A DNA stretch of 64,000 nucleotides from Haematobia irritans (lineage: Eukaryota > Arthropoda > Insecta > Diptera > Muscidae). Made by a program: the position numbers and the translations under genes. The notes beneath the pieces are model-generated. The model did not search any database. It saw nothing but the letters and a program-made list of their open reading frames with translations, and was not told the DNA's origin. Below, in pieces: positions 11,395 through 20,631 of this stretch (within the stretch, counting starts at the first letter, position 1; each line of letters starts with the position of its first letter). The stretch spans positions 226,176,537 through 226,240,536 of the forward strand of contig NC_134397.1 in NCBI RefSeq assembly GCF_050003625.1. Direction: 5' to 3'.

Positions 11395-12416
11395 ACAGGT
11401 TGGCTGATAAGTCCCCGGTCTGACACATAGATGGCGTCGTTAGTATTAAATGCATATTATTTTTATATAGTACCAACCTTCAAATGAGTCGTGTCAAAAT
11501 TTGACGTCTGTAAGTCAATTAGTTTGTGAGATAGAGCGTCTTTTGTGAATCAGCTTTTGTTATTGTGAAAAAAATGGAAAAAAGGAATTTCGTGTTTTGA
11601 TAAAATACTGTTTTCTGAAGGGGAAAAATACGGTGGAAGCAAAAACTTGGCTTGATAATGAGCTTTCGGACTCTGCCCCAGGGAAATCAGCAATGATTGA
11701 TTGGTATGCAAAATTCAAGCGTGGTGAAATGAGCACGGAGGACGGTGAACGCAGTGGACTCCCGAAAGAGGTGGTTACCGAAGAATACATCAAAAAAATC
11801 CACAAAATGATTTTGAATGACCGTAAAATGAAGTTGATCGAGATAGCAGAGGCCTTAAAGATATCAAAGGAACGTGTTGGTCATACCATTCATCAATATT
11901 TGGATATGCGGAAGCTCTGTGCAAAATGGTTGCCGCGCGAGCTCACATTTGACCAAAAACAACAACGTGTTGACGATTCTTAGCGGAGTTTGCAGCTGTT
12001 AACTCGTAACGCACCCGAGTTTTTCCGTCGATATGTGACAATGGATGAAACATGGCTCCATCACTACACTCTTGAGTCCAATCGACAGTCGGCTGAGTGG
12101 ACAGCGACCGGTAAACCGTCTCCGAAGCGTGGCAAAGTAATGGCCTCTGTTTTTTGTGATGCGCATGGAATAATTTTTATCGATTATCTTGAGAAGGGAA
12201 AAGCCATTAACAGTGACTATTATATGGCGTCATTGGAGCGTTTGAAGGTCGAAATCGCGGCAAAACAGCCACATATGGAGAAAAAAAAAGTGTTGTTCCA
12301 CCAAGACAACGCACCGTGTCACAAGTCATTGAGAACGATGGCAAAAATTCATGAATTGGACTTCGAATTGCTTTCCCAGCCACCGAATTCTCCAGATCTG
12401 GCCCACAGAGACTTTT
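11395..12416 (+). mobile_element. mariner element, irritans group (Himar1-like), 3'-truncated
   Basis: TA at 11393-11394 is followed by the TIR ACAGGTTGGCTGATAAGTCC, then a non-coding leader and the transposase. The 3' part and right TIR are missing, because the copy is cut at a T-run by the t-end of a family B element (12417). No continuation of the mariner appears after the B/LINE/C stack. Confidence 0.95.
11574..12416 (+). pseudogene. mariner transposase, DD34D, irritans group, broken
   Basis: This encoded the cut-and-paste transposase of an irritans-type mariner (about 348 residues when intact). ATG at 11574 lies in the usual MEKKEFRV context, but one A of the A-run after it is lost, so the frame shifts at once and reopens near 11597. 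The DNA-binding region (WYAKFKRGEMSTEDGERSG, KISKERVGH) is recognisable. A TAG at 11981-11983 replaces a charged codon just before the catalytic domain. The catalytic Asps of VTMDETWLHHY and HQDNAPCH are present. A 21-bp in-frame deletion removes KTQKSAG near 12130. The C-terminus is lost at the B insertion, just after the third Asp. Not functional. Confidence 0.95.
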
Positions 12417-12495
12417 TATACCCTCCATCATAGGATGGGGGTATATTAACTTTGTCATTCCGTTTGTAACACATCGAAATATTGCTCTAAGACCC

Positions 12496-12972
12496 TTTAC
12501 ACCTTTTCGTATAAGACTGCTGTTGGTCAAATCCTACGTCCTCCCTATTTTGTTGTATTGTTGTGAAATTTTCTCTGGATGTAACACCACCGACTTAAAA
12601 AGACTAACAACCACGTTCAACAATATTGCCCGCTATGTCTTCGGATTGAAACGTTATGATAGTGTGACACTTTTTGCGAACAAAATTTTTGGTATCCCGT
12701 TTGACAAATACGTTCAACTCAGAACTCTGTTATTCCTCCAAAAAATTATACACACAAAGGAACCATCATACCTCTACGAACGATTAACATTCGCTAGATC
12801 CAACCGTGGTAACAATTTGATACAGACTCAACATAGAAGTCAGTTATCTGAGCGGCAGTTTTATATATATGCGACTCGTCTCTGGAATCAGTTACCCAAT
12901 CAACTTCAACGTATATACAACACAGTGCAGTTCAAGACGAAGCTAACAAAATATCTAATTCAGGGCGATTAA
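12496..12972 (+). pseudogene. LINE ORF2 C-terminal fragment, RT thumb and downstream region
   Basis: An open frame of roughly 158 codons enters from the truncated 5' side and runs to TAA at 12970-12972. Features include VLPILLYCCEIF near the start, then ARYVFGLKRYD, and RLWNQLPNQL near the C-terminus. The last is a hallmark of the region after the RT domain in jockey/CR1-type elements. The catalytic YADD-type box lies upstream and is absent. No internal stop is present, so the insertion looks fairly young. I cannot assign the clade. Confidence 0.85.
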
Positions 12973-13176
12973 ATAACAAAAAAAAAAAAAAAAAAAATTA
13001 TTAATATCTAATTCATAACCATATTATATGTAATTCCTATTCATAATTATTGTTATTATACTTCTTAAAATATCTACTTATTATATTTATTATAACATTA
13101 TTGATTCTAATACTCATTATAAGATATATATCTTGTGTATTAGGAACCCAAAAATAAATAAAAGAAAATGAAAATG
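12496..13176 (+). mobile_element. 5'-truncated non-LTR retrotransposon (LINE) insertion
   Basis: Flanked by AGACCC on both sides (12490-12495 and 13177-13182), a target duplication of the B tail. It contains the end of a reverse-transcriptase ORF, an A-run at about 12979-12996 and an A-rich 3' tail ending AAAATGAAAATG. Severe 5' truncation plus target duplication is typical of target-primed reverse transcription. Confidence 0.9.
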
Positions 13177-13457
13177 AGACCCCATAAAGTATATATATTC
13201 TGGGTCGTGGTGAAATTCTGAGTCGATCTAAGCATGTCCGTCCGTCCGTCCGTCTGTTGAAATCACGCTAACTTCCGAACGAAACAAGCTATCGACTTGA
13301 AACTTGGCACAAGTAGTTGTTATCGATGTAGGTCGGATGATATTGAAAATGGGCCATATCGGTCCACTTTTACGTATAGCCCCCATATAAAGGGACCCTC
13401 AGATTAGGCTTGTGGAGCCTCTAACAGAAGCATATTTCATCCGATCCGGCTGAAATT

Positions 13458-14252
13458 TATTTGAAATTTATTGAAATCGGTTCAGATTTAGATAGAGCTC
13501 CCATATATATCGTTCGCCCGATTTACACTCATTTGACCACAGTGGCCAATCTTTTACTCCGATTTAATTGAAATTTTGTACAGGGAGTAGAATTAGCATT
13601 GTAGCAGAGAGTAGAATTAGCATTGTAGCTATGCGTACCAATTTTGGTTGAAATCGGTTCATATTTCCCATATATAGCTTTCGCCCTATTTAAACTCATA
13701 TGACCACAGAGGCCAACTTTTAACTCCGATTTAGTTGAAATTTTGCACAGGGAATAGAATAAGCATTGTAGCTAAGCGTGCCAAATTTGAAATCGGTTCA
13801 GATTTAGATATAGCTCCCATATATATGGTTTTCTGATTTCAACAAAAATGGTCAAAATACCAACATTTCGACTGCTTAGTCGAAAAGTTGTAAAAATGAC
13901 TTTAATTTTCCTAAACTTCTAATACATATATATCGAGCTATAAATCATAAATAAACTTTTGCGAAGTTTCCTTAAAATTGCTTCAGATTTAAATGTTTCC
14001 CATATTTTTTTACTAACATTGTGTTCCACCCTAGTGCATTAGCCGACTTAAATTTTGAGTCTATAGATTTTGTAGAAGTCTATCAAATTCTGTCCAGATC
14101 GAGTGATATTTAAATGTATGTATTTGGGACAAACCTTTATATAGCCCCCAAGACATTTGACGGATGTGATATGGTATCGAAAACGTAGATCTAGAAATTG
14201 GTGCAGGGTATAATATAGTCGGCCCCGACCGACTTTAGACTTTCTTTACTTG
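13458..14252 (-). mobile_element. Family C fragment, copy C1
   Basis: Begins mid-unit (TGAAATCGGTTCAGATTTAG). It carries units with CTCCCATATATATC and TTTCGCCCGATTTACACTCA. The non-repeated segment follows (CTGCTTAGTCGAAAAGTTGT, TTTCCCATATTTTTTTACTA). It ends with the hairpin AGTCGGCCCCGACCGACT and TTTCTTTACTTG. The T-run used as an insertion site in other C copies is empty here. The t-end is absent; it joins B4 directly. Confidence 0.88.
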
Positions 14253-15028
14253 TTTTTTTTTTTTTTTTTTTTAATTTCTTTATCCAAATCAACTTACAAG
14301 CGCAACTTCTAAAGCAATGCAAATGATCCAAAAATGGAGTACAATCCCATGTGAAATTCTGCACTTTTTCATATAGACAACTTCGAATTTGCGCTATAAT
14401 GAAACTTCCCTTCTAGGGCCCATTCCACAAAAGCCCTTTGCTGGACTTCCTTTTCGATTCGATTTCAATTCTTCACAAGAACTACAATCAACAACTATGT
14501 ATGTATGGACATATACATATATGGACTAGTACCACCACACTTTACTACTACAACAATATATTTGAGTTCACAAATAGCGCTTCGATTTACATTCATGTAT
14601 GTACGCATGTATTTTTGGAAATATGAATATAATGACTGCAATATATAGTTACGCATATTTGCAATTCTCTTATAGATGAATAAATTTATGCCTATTTTGT
14701 ATATGAGCTTAGAAATTCGATATAAAATGGGTAAATCGTGAAAGTCTATATTACGAGTAGTGAATACTATGATACATTGATATTTGTTACCAATATTGTA
14801 TACGGTTGTGCCCCGATAAGTACTTAGCTACAGTAAAACAAAAACATTTTATTTAGTTAAAACTAGCTCGAAACGATCGACCTATGCATGCATGGTGGCC
14901 ATTCTAGCCTTTGCATCACGGTGGTTTCAATAACGACACTTTAAGATAAGAACAACGTTTGTGACTTATTGAGTTTTTTGTACGTGTAGTATAGAATTTT
15001 TGTTTTTGGTCATTCCTCAACATTGCCG
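14253..15028. other. T-run, fragment of repeat F, otherwise no gene
   Basis: A long T-run, then about 14290-14340 matching the element at 57545-57605 (CAACTTCTAAAGCAATGCAA). The rest looks low-copy. A 62-codon frame at 14438-14626 has no support. Confidence 0.55.
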
Positions 15029-15154
15029 GAAAAATGGAATAACCTTGGAAAGAAGCCTACGCTGTGTATATGGTCGGATCAGCTGGGTGTGTGGTATTTT
15101 GAGCTACTACAACTGGGAGAAACGATCACACCAGCTTTGTATCGAACTCAATGA
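15029..15154 (+). pseudogene. mariner transposase fragment, mauritiana-like
   Basis: The in-frame segment LGKKPTLCIWSDQLGVWYFE, followed by LLQLGETITPALYRTQ, matches the mid-catalytic region of mauritiana-type mariner transposases (family pattern LC-WWDQ-GV-YYELL-GET). One W of WWDQ is S here, and a TGA ends the match. About 42 codons remain. No TIR or catalytic triad is left. It differs clearly from the irritans mariners elsewhere in the window. Confidence 0.8.
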
Positions 15155-15179
15155 TGCATTGGTGTCTTAGTATCAAGTA

Positions 15180-15524
15180 AGGGAGCCATCGAGGTGCAAT
15201 GGTTAGCATGCCCGCCTTGCATACACAAGGTCGTGGGTTCGATTCCTGCTTCGACCGAACACCAAAAAGTTTTTTAGCAGTGGATTATCCCACCTCAGTA
15301 ATGCTGGTGACATTTCTGAGGGTTTTAAAGCTTCTCTAAGTGGTTTCAATGCAAAGAGGAACGCCGTTCGGAATCGGCTATAAAAAGGAGGCCCATGGTC
15401 ATTGGGTTTAACATGAAATTGTGCACCACTCAGTGATAAGAGAGAAGTTCACCAATGTGGTATCACAATGGACTGAATAGTCTAAGTGAGTCTGATACAT
15501 CGGGCTGCCACATAACCTACGAGT
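15180..15524 (+). mobile_element. tRNA-derived SINE, full length, 11-bp target duplication
   Basis: Flanked by AGTATCAAGTA at 15169-15179 and 15525-15535. The head resembles a tRNA: GTGCAATGGTTAGCATG in the A-box position, a CCTTG/CAAGG anticodon-like stem, and a perfect B box GGTTCGATTCC. A tRNA-unrelated body follows and ends in GGGCTGCCACATAACCTA. Other copies: 22052(-), 42837(+), 63557(-), a split copy near 47045(-), and fragments at 35425 and 50362. Confidence 0.92.
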
Positions 15525-15535
15525 AGTATCAAGTA

Positions 15536-16487
15536 CATACAACCTAAATTACTTCCTTCATTCAATTGCCTTCATTTAATTTCTAACATATCAAAATGAA
15601 TACCAAAACAACTTGGAAGTGAGTAAGCATTTTTTTCACTGTGTATATACTTTTTGTGCTTCTCACTCGCTCAAATTAAGAAACCCGGACTGTAGTATGT
15701 GCCACATATGAGTTTGTATTGCATTTAGACGACAACGTAGCTTTGTTTCTTTCCTGATACTGACCAGTTGACCTAAATACCCACAAAATGAAACGATTGA
15801 CAGATACATGCAAAGCCCATTCCGAATCTCTTAGAGATGCACAGCAAACGACTGCAACATTGTGTTGATGAACGCCAGAGGAGTTATCTATGGGTTTTGT
15901 ATATGCATGTTTGTGTGTGTGTGTTTATGGCAGTATATGTTAGATGTGGCATTGTTTCTGACCGGATGTTAAGCTACACACACATATATAGAAGGAGAAG
16001 GGTCATGTGTTCAAGAGTTTAAGAGTTTCTCCAATGTCCCCACATACTATCTGTGGACATGTGTTGAAATTTCAAATTGCTTCCAGAAGATATTCACATA
16101 AAGATGATGATTTAGGGTAGTTTTTTTTAAATCGGTTTTAAGTTTCAAAAAAATGTATTTGTGATAAAATTAATTGAATAGTTTTGAGTTTACAATATTT
16201 AATGATTTTGAATAAAATTACAAAAAATCTCTAAAAAAACGAAATGACAGCAAATGTAAAAAAAAACATACTTTCAGGAATGAAATGTTAAACAAAATTT
16301 CCTCTTTGTTATGAAGTATTTTCTGTAAGAATTTACAACGATCTATGCCACAATTGTCTCTAATCTTTTTTATTTTGATTACATTTTTTTAACGTCAAAA
16401 GAACATGTCTTTCTTCAGAAAATAAAGCCTTTATTTTAGTATAAGCAAAATAATTTTATTGTTAAAGTCCGTCTTCTCTATGTATAG
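15536..16487. other. No gene seen; short (GT)n run near 15911-15924
   Basis: AT-rich, apparently low-copy DNA. A 61-codon frame at 15837-16022 includes the GT run and has no other support. Confidence 0.45.
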
Positions 16488-17165
16488 ATGGGAATTATTA
16501 TACTCACGATGATTTATGAATATTTAGGAGGATTTGGGTGCCTATGTATAGAGGCTATATCAAAACATGGATCAGTACACACCATATTCGGAATACCTAT
16601 TTATGGACGTAAAATACATAAAGATTTCCAAATTAAAGATTTCCGAGAAATCGGAAGAGCGCTCCATATGGGGACTGTACCAAAATATGGACCCATACAT
16701 ACTTGGTGAATCCATTTGCGGACTTAAAACACCTTAAATTTTTATTGCCTGCAAAAAACGAAAATTTCATTAAAATTGAACCAACGAAACTTTTTCATTG
16801 ATATAACGAAACATTTTCAATAACTTCATTAATACAATGAAAATATTCGTTAATAGTATAAAATTTTACATTGATTAACAGAAAATTCGTTATTATAACA
16901 AATTTGTTTCATTGGCTTATTTATTAATGACACTTTTCGTTAGTTTAACGAAATTTTTTCTATTTGTGTGGAAATTCACATACAAGTTGTGGTATGTAGA
17001 AATCGGAAGATCGGAAGGGCTATATCCATTATTGAAGGCTTTTTAGATCGCTTTATAACATCTCCCTGATCAAGAATATATAATTATTGTCGAATATCGA
17101 TATTTCGATGTACTACAAGCAGAATGGCAAACATACTATACCCCCATTACCAATCTATAGTGGTG
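16488..17165 (+). mobile_element. Degenerate family E copy E2, split by an N1 MITE
   Basis: Family E units (GGCTATATCAAAACATGGAT, GGGGACTGTACCAAAATATG) are followed after the MITE by the E tail (CCCTGATCAAGAATATATAA, CTATACCCCCATTACC, TATAGTGGTGGG). The (GTCY)n part is lost. It is more decayed than E3. Confidence 0.7.
16749..16970. mobile_element. N1 MITE, second copy
   Basis: Shares GAAAATTTCATTAAAAT, CATTGATATAACGAAACATT and TTCGTTAATA with the copy at 10031. It ends TTTTTCTATTTGTGTG. Nested in E2. Confidence 0.75.
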
Positions 17166-17339
17166 GGAAAAATATCTAAAAATACGAATTGGATGTAAAG
17201 AAAGTAATCTTAAAAATAATTATGATTTTGCTTAGACTTTATGCTCAAAACCAAAAGTGAACGCGAAAATTTTTGTAATTGTACAAATTTTCGCACACAT
17301 GGCCAAAAATTTTAAATTGAACTCTCATTGCAACACATA

Positions 17340-17672
17340 TAAATTTTCGAAATGAAACATTGGTCTCTGTTGTCATATGAATCTAAATCGGGCGAAAGAT
17401 ATATATGGGAGTTATATCTAAATCTGCAAATATGTTAGTCTTCCTCTCTGTGCAAAACTTTAAGTAAATCGGAGTGAAATGTTGACCTCTGATAGATATA
17501 TCTAAATCTGAACAAATTTCACTTAAATTTGGCATGCATAGTAAAAATGTTATTTCCATTCCCTGTTCACAATTTTAAGTAAATCAGAGGAAAATTTTGA
17601 TCTACGGTGGTCATATCTCTAAATCGGACGACAGATATATATGGGGGCTATATCTAAATCTGAACATTATAT
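17340..17672 (+). mobile_element. Family C unit array fragment
   Basis: About two C-type units (ATATATGGGAGTTATATCTA, TTAAGTAAATCGGAG). They end abruptly at the rearranged mariner. Confidence 0.7.
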
Positions 17673-18691
17673 GATTTGAAGGTTGGTACTATATAAAAAA
17701 AAAAAAAATAAAAATAAAAATTAATACTAGCGACGCCATCTATGTGTCCGGGGATTTATCAACCAACCACAGGTTGGTGAACGCAGTGGACGCCCGAAAG
17801 AGGTGGTTACCGACGAAAACATCAAAAAAATCCACAAAATGATTTTGAATGACCGTAAAATGAAGTTGATCGAAATAGCAGAGGCCTTAAAAATATCAAA
17901 GGAACGTGTTGGTCATATCATTCATCAATATTTGGATATGCGGAAGCTATATGCAAAATAGGTGCCCCGCGAGCTCACATTTGACCAAAAACAACAACGA
18001 GTTGATGATTCTGAGCGGAGTTTTCAGCTGTTAACTCGTAATACACCCGAGTTTTTCCGTCGATATGTGACAATGGATGAAACATGGCTCCATCACTACA
18101 CTCCTGAGTTCAAACGACAGTCGGCTGAGTGGACAGCGACCGGTGAATCGTCTCCCAAGCGTGGAAAGACTCAAAAGTCCGCTGGCAAAGTAATGGCCTC
18201 TGTTTTTGGGATGCGCATGGAATAATTTTTATCGATTATCTTGAGAAAGGAAAAACCATTAACAGTGACTATTATATGGCGTTATTGGAGCGTTTGAAGG
18301 TCGAAATCGCGGCAAAACGTCCCCATATGAAGAAGAAAAAAGTGTTGTTCCACCGAGACAACGCACGGTGCCACAAGTCATTGAGAACGATGGCAAAAAT
18401 ACATGAATTGGGCTTCGAATTGCTTCCCCACCCACCGTATTCTCCAGATCTGCCCCCAGCGACTTTTTCTTGTTCTCAGACCTCAAATTTGACTGTAATG
18501 AAGAGGTGATCGCCGAAACTGAGGCCTATTTTGAGGCAAAAGGAGTACTACCAAAATGGTATCAAAAAATTGGAAGGTCGTTATAATCGTTGTATCGCTC
18601 TTGAAGGGAACTATGTTGAATAATAAAAACGAATTTTGACAAAAAAAATGTGTTTTTCTTTGTTAGACCGGGGACTTATCAGCCAACCTGT
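17673..18691 (+). pseudogene. mariner-2, irritans group, rearranged with inverted 5' end
   Basis: 17673-17763 is the mariner leader and 5' TIR in inverted orientation (CTAGCGACGCCATCTATGTG, GGGGATTTATCAACCAACC). It abuts ACAGGTTGG in forward orientation, then the transposase from about codon 57 (GGTGAACGCAGTGG). The promoter, start codon and first helix-turn-helix are therefore gone. Further damage: TAG for Trp near 17960, single-base losses near 18208 and 18450, and a deletion of the LKRMLAGK-region codons near 18488. The catalytic motifs MDETWLHHY and a changed HRDNARCH remain. The right TIR (AGACCGGGGACTTATCAGCC) at 18665-18691 is followed by TA. Confidence 0.93.
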
Positions 18692-18693
18692 TA

Positions 18694-20631
18694 AAATTGC
18701 CACTGCTTAGTCGAAAAATTGTAAAAATGGCTCTAATTTTCCTAAACTTCTAATACATATATTTATCGAGCGATAAATCATAAATAAACTTTTGCGAAGT
18801 TTCCTTAAAATTGCTTCAGATTTAAATGTCTCCCATATTTTTTATACCCACCACCATAGGATGGGGGGTATATTAACTTTGTCATTCCGTTTGTAACACA
18901 TCGAAATATTGCTCTAAGACCCCATAAAGTATATATATTCTGGGTCGTGGTGAAATTCTGAGTCGATCTGAGCATGTCCGTCCGTCCGTCCGTCCGTCCG
19001 TCCGTCTGTTGAAATCACGCTAACTTCCGAACGAAACAAGCTATCGACTTGAAACTTGGCACAAGTAGTTGTTATTGATGTAGGTCGGATGGTATTGCAA
19101 ATGGGCCATATCGGTTCACTTTTACGTATAGCCTCATATAAACGGACCCCAAAATTTGGCTTGCGAGGCCTCTAAGAGAAGCAAATTTCATCCGATCCGG
19201 CTGAAATTTGGTACATGGTGTTAGTATATAGTCTCTAATAACCATGCAAAAATTGGTGCACATCGGTCTATAATTATATATAGCCCCCATATAAACCGAT
19301 CCCCCGATTTGGCTTGCGAGGCCCCTAAGAGAAGCAAATTTCATCCGATCCGGCTGAAATTTTGTACATGGTGTAAGTATATGGTCTCTAACAACCATGC
19401 AAAAATTGGTCGACATCGGTCCATAATTATATATAGCCCCCATATAAACCGATCCCCCGATTTGGTTGCGAGGCCTCTAAGAGAAGCAAATTTCATCCGA
19501 TCCGGCTGAAATTTGGTACATGGTGTAAGTTTATGGTCTCTAACAACCATGCAAAAATTGGTCCACATCGGTCCATAATTATATATAGCCCCCATATAAA
19601 CCGATCCCCCGATTTGGCTTGCGAGGCCTCTAAGAGAAGCAAATTTCATCCGATCCGGCTGAAATTTGGTACGTGATGTTAGTATATGGTCTCTAACAAC
19701 CATGCAAAAATTGGTCCACATCGGTTCATAATTATATATAGCTCCCATATAAACCGATCACGAGATTTGACCTCCGGAACCTCTTGGAAGACCAAAATTC
19801 ATCTGATTCAGTTGAAATTTGGTACGTGGTGTTAATATATGGCCTCAAACTCCCATGCAAAAATTGGTCGATATCGGTCCATAATTATATGTAGGCCCCA
19901 TATAAACCGATCCCCAGATTTGACCTCCAGAGCCCCTTGGAAGAGCAAAATTCTTCCCATTCGGATTTGCTAGTATATGGTCGTTAACAACCATGCTTAA
20001 CTAGGTCCATATCGGTCTATAGTTATATATGGCCCTCAGATAAATCGATCCCCAATCACACAAAAATTGGTCCATATCAAGTTCATAATTGTATAAAGCC
20101 CCATATAAGCGACCCCCATATTTCAATTCTGGCTCTCTACGTACAAAAAGTCCATATCGATTCGTAATTATTTGTAGACTTAACTATACATAACTTTTTT
20201 GTCTAATATATACCATGTATGGACTAAATCACAATTTAGAAAACGATGTTAAGAAGTTTTAAGATACCACAACCCAAGTAATTCGATTGTGGATCATAAT
20301 CTTTCCTAGAAGTTTCTACGCAATCCATGGTGGTGGGTACATAAGATTCGGCCTGGCCGAACTTGCGGCCGTATATACTTGTTTTTTACTAACATTGCGT
20401 TTCACCCTAGTGCATTAGCCGACTTAAATTTTGAGTCTATAGAATTTGTAGAAGTCTATCAAATTCTGTCCAGATCGAGAGATATTAAAATGTATGTATT
20501 TGGGACAAACCTTTTATGTATAGCACCCAACACAATTGACGGATGTGGTATGGTATCGAAAATTTGGATCTACAAAGTGGTGCAGGGTATAATATAGTCG
20601 GCCCCGCCCGACTTTAGACTTTCCTTACTTG
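18694..20631 (-). mobile_element. Family C element C4 hosting a complete B element
   Basis: The left part (18694-18842) is the C segment CACTGCTTAGTCG through TGTCTCCCATATTTT. The right part (20382-20631) resumes TTTTTACTAACATTGCG and ends with the hairpin AGTCGGCCCCGCCCGACT (20596-20613) and TTTCCTTACTTG. B5 occupies the site between, inside a T-run. The left unit array and t-end were lost at the mariner. Confidence 0.92.
18843..20381 (-). mobile_element. Family B element B5, best complete copy
   Basis: t-end TATACCCACCACCATAGG at 18843, then AAAGTATATATATTC and a perfect (GTCC)n run (18976-18998). Units repeat at 19241, 19394, 19546, 19699 and 19852, so the period is 152-153 bp. A short unique part lacks the minisatellite. 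The h-end hairpin TTCGGCCTGGCCGAA (20347-20361) lies 20 nt before the terminal ACTTG. Both boundaries are fixed by the C sequence that continues on each side. Confidence 0.95.

Larger units (their letters stand above)
12417..13457 (-). mobile_element. Family B fragment, copy B4, interrupted by a LINE
   Basis: t-end TATACCCTCCATCATAGG sits directly inside the mariner T-run. The tail is split at 12495 by a LINE 3' end and resumes at 13177. Only about one unit follows before the sequence switches to family C near 13458, so the rest of B4, including its h-end, is missing. Confidence 0.88.

Noticed and set aside
15185..15260. A genuine tRNA gene
   Set aside because: The A-box and B-box segment is repeated in several dispersed copies with a common body and target duplications, and the cloverleaf is imperfect. 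It is a SINE head.
19341..19748. 135-codon minus-strand ORF across B5 units (and similar frames at 3832, 19072, 28696, 32829, 44640-type units)
   Set aside because: The frames only reflect the 153-bp period being a multiple of three. They are interrupted in most copies, occur on both strands and match no known protein family.
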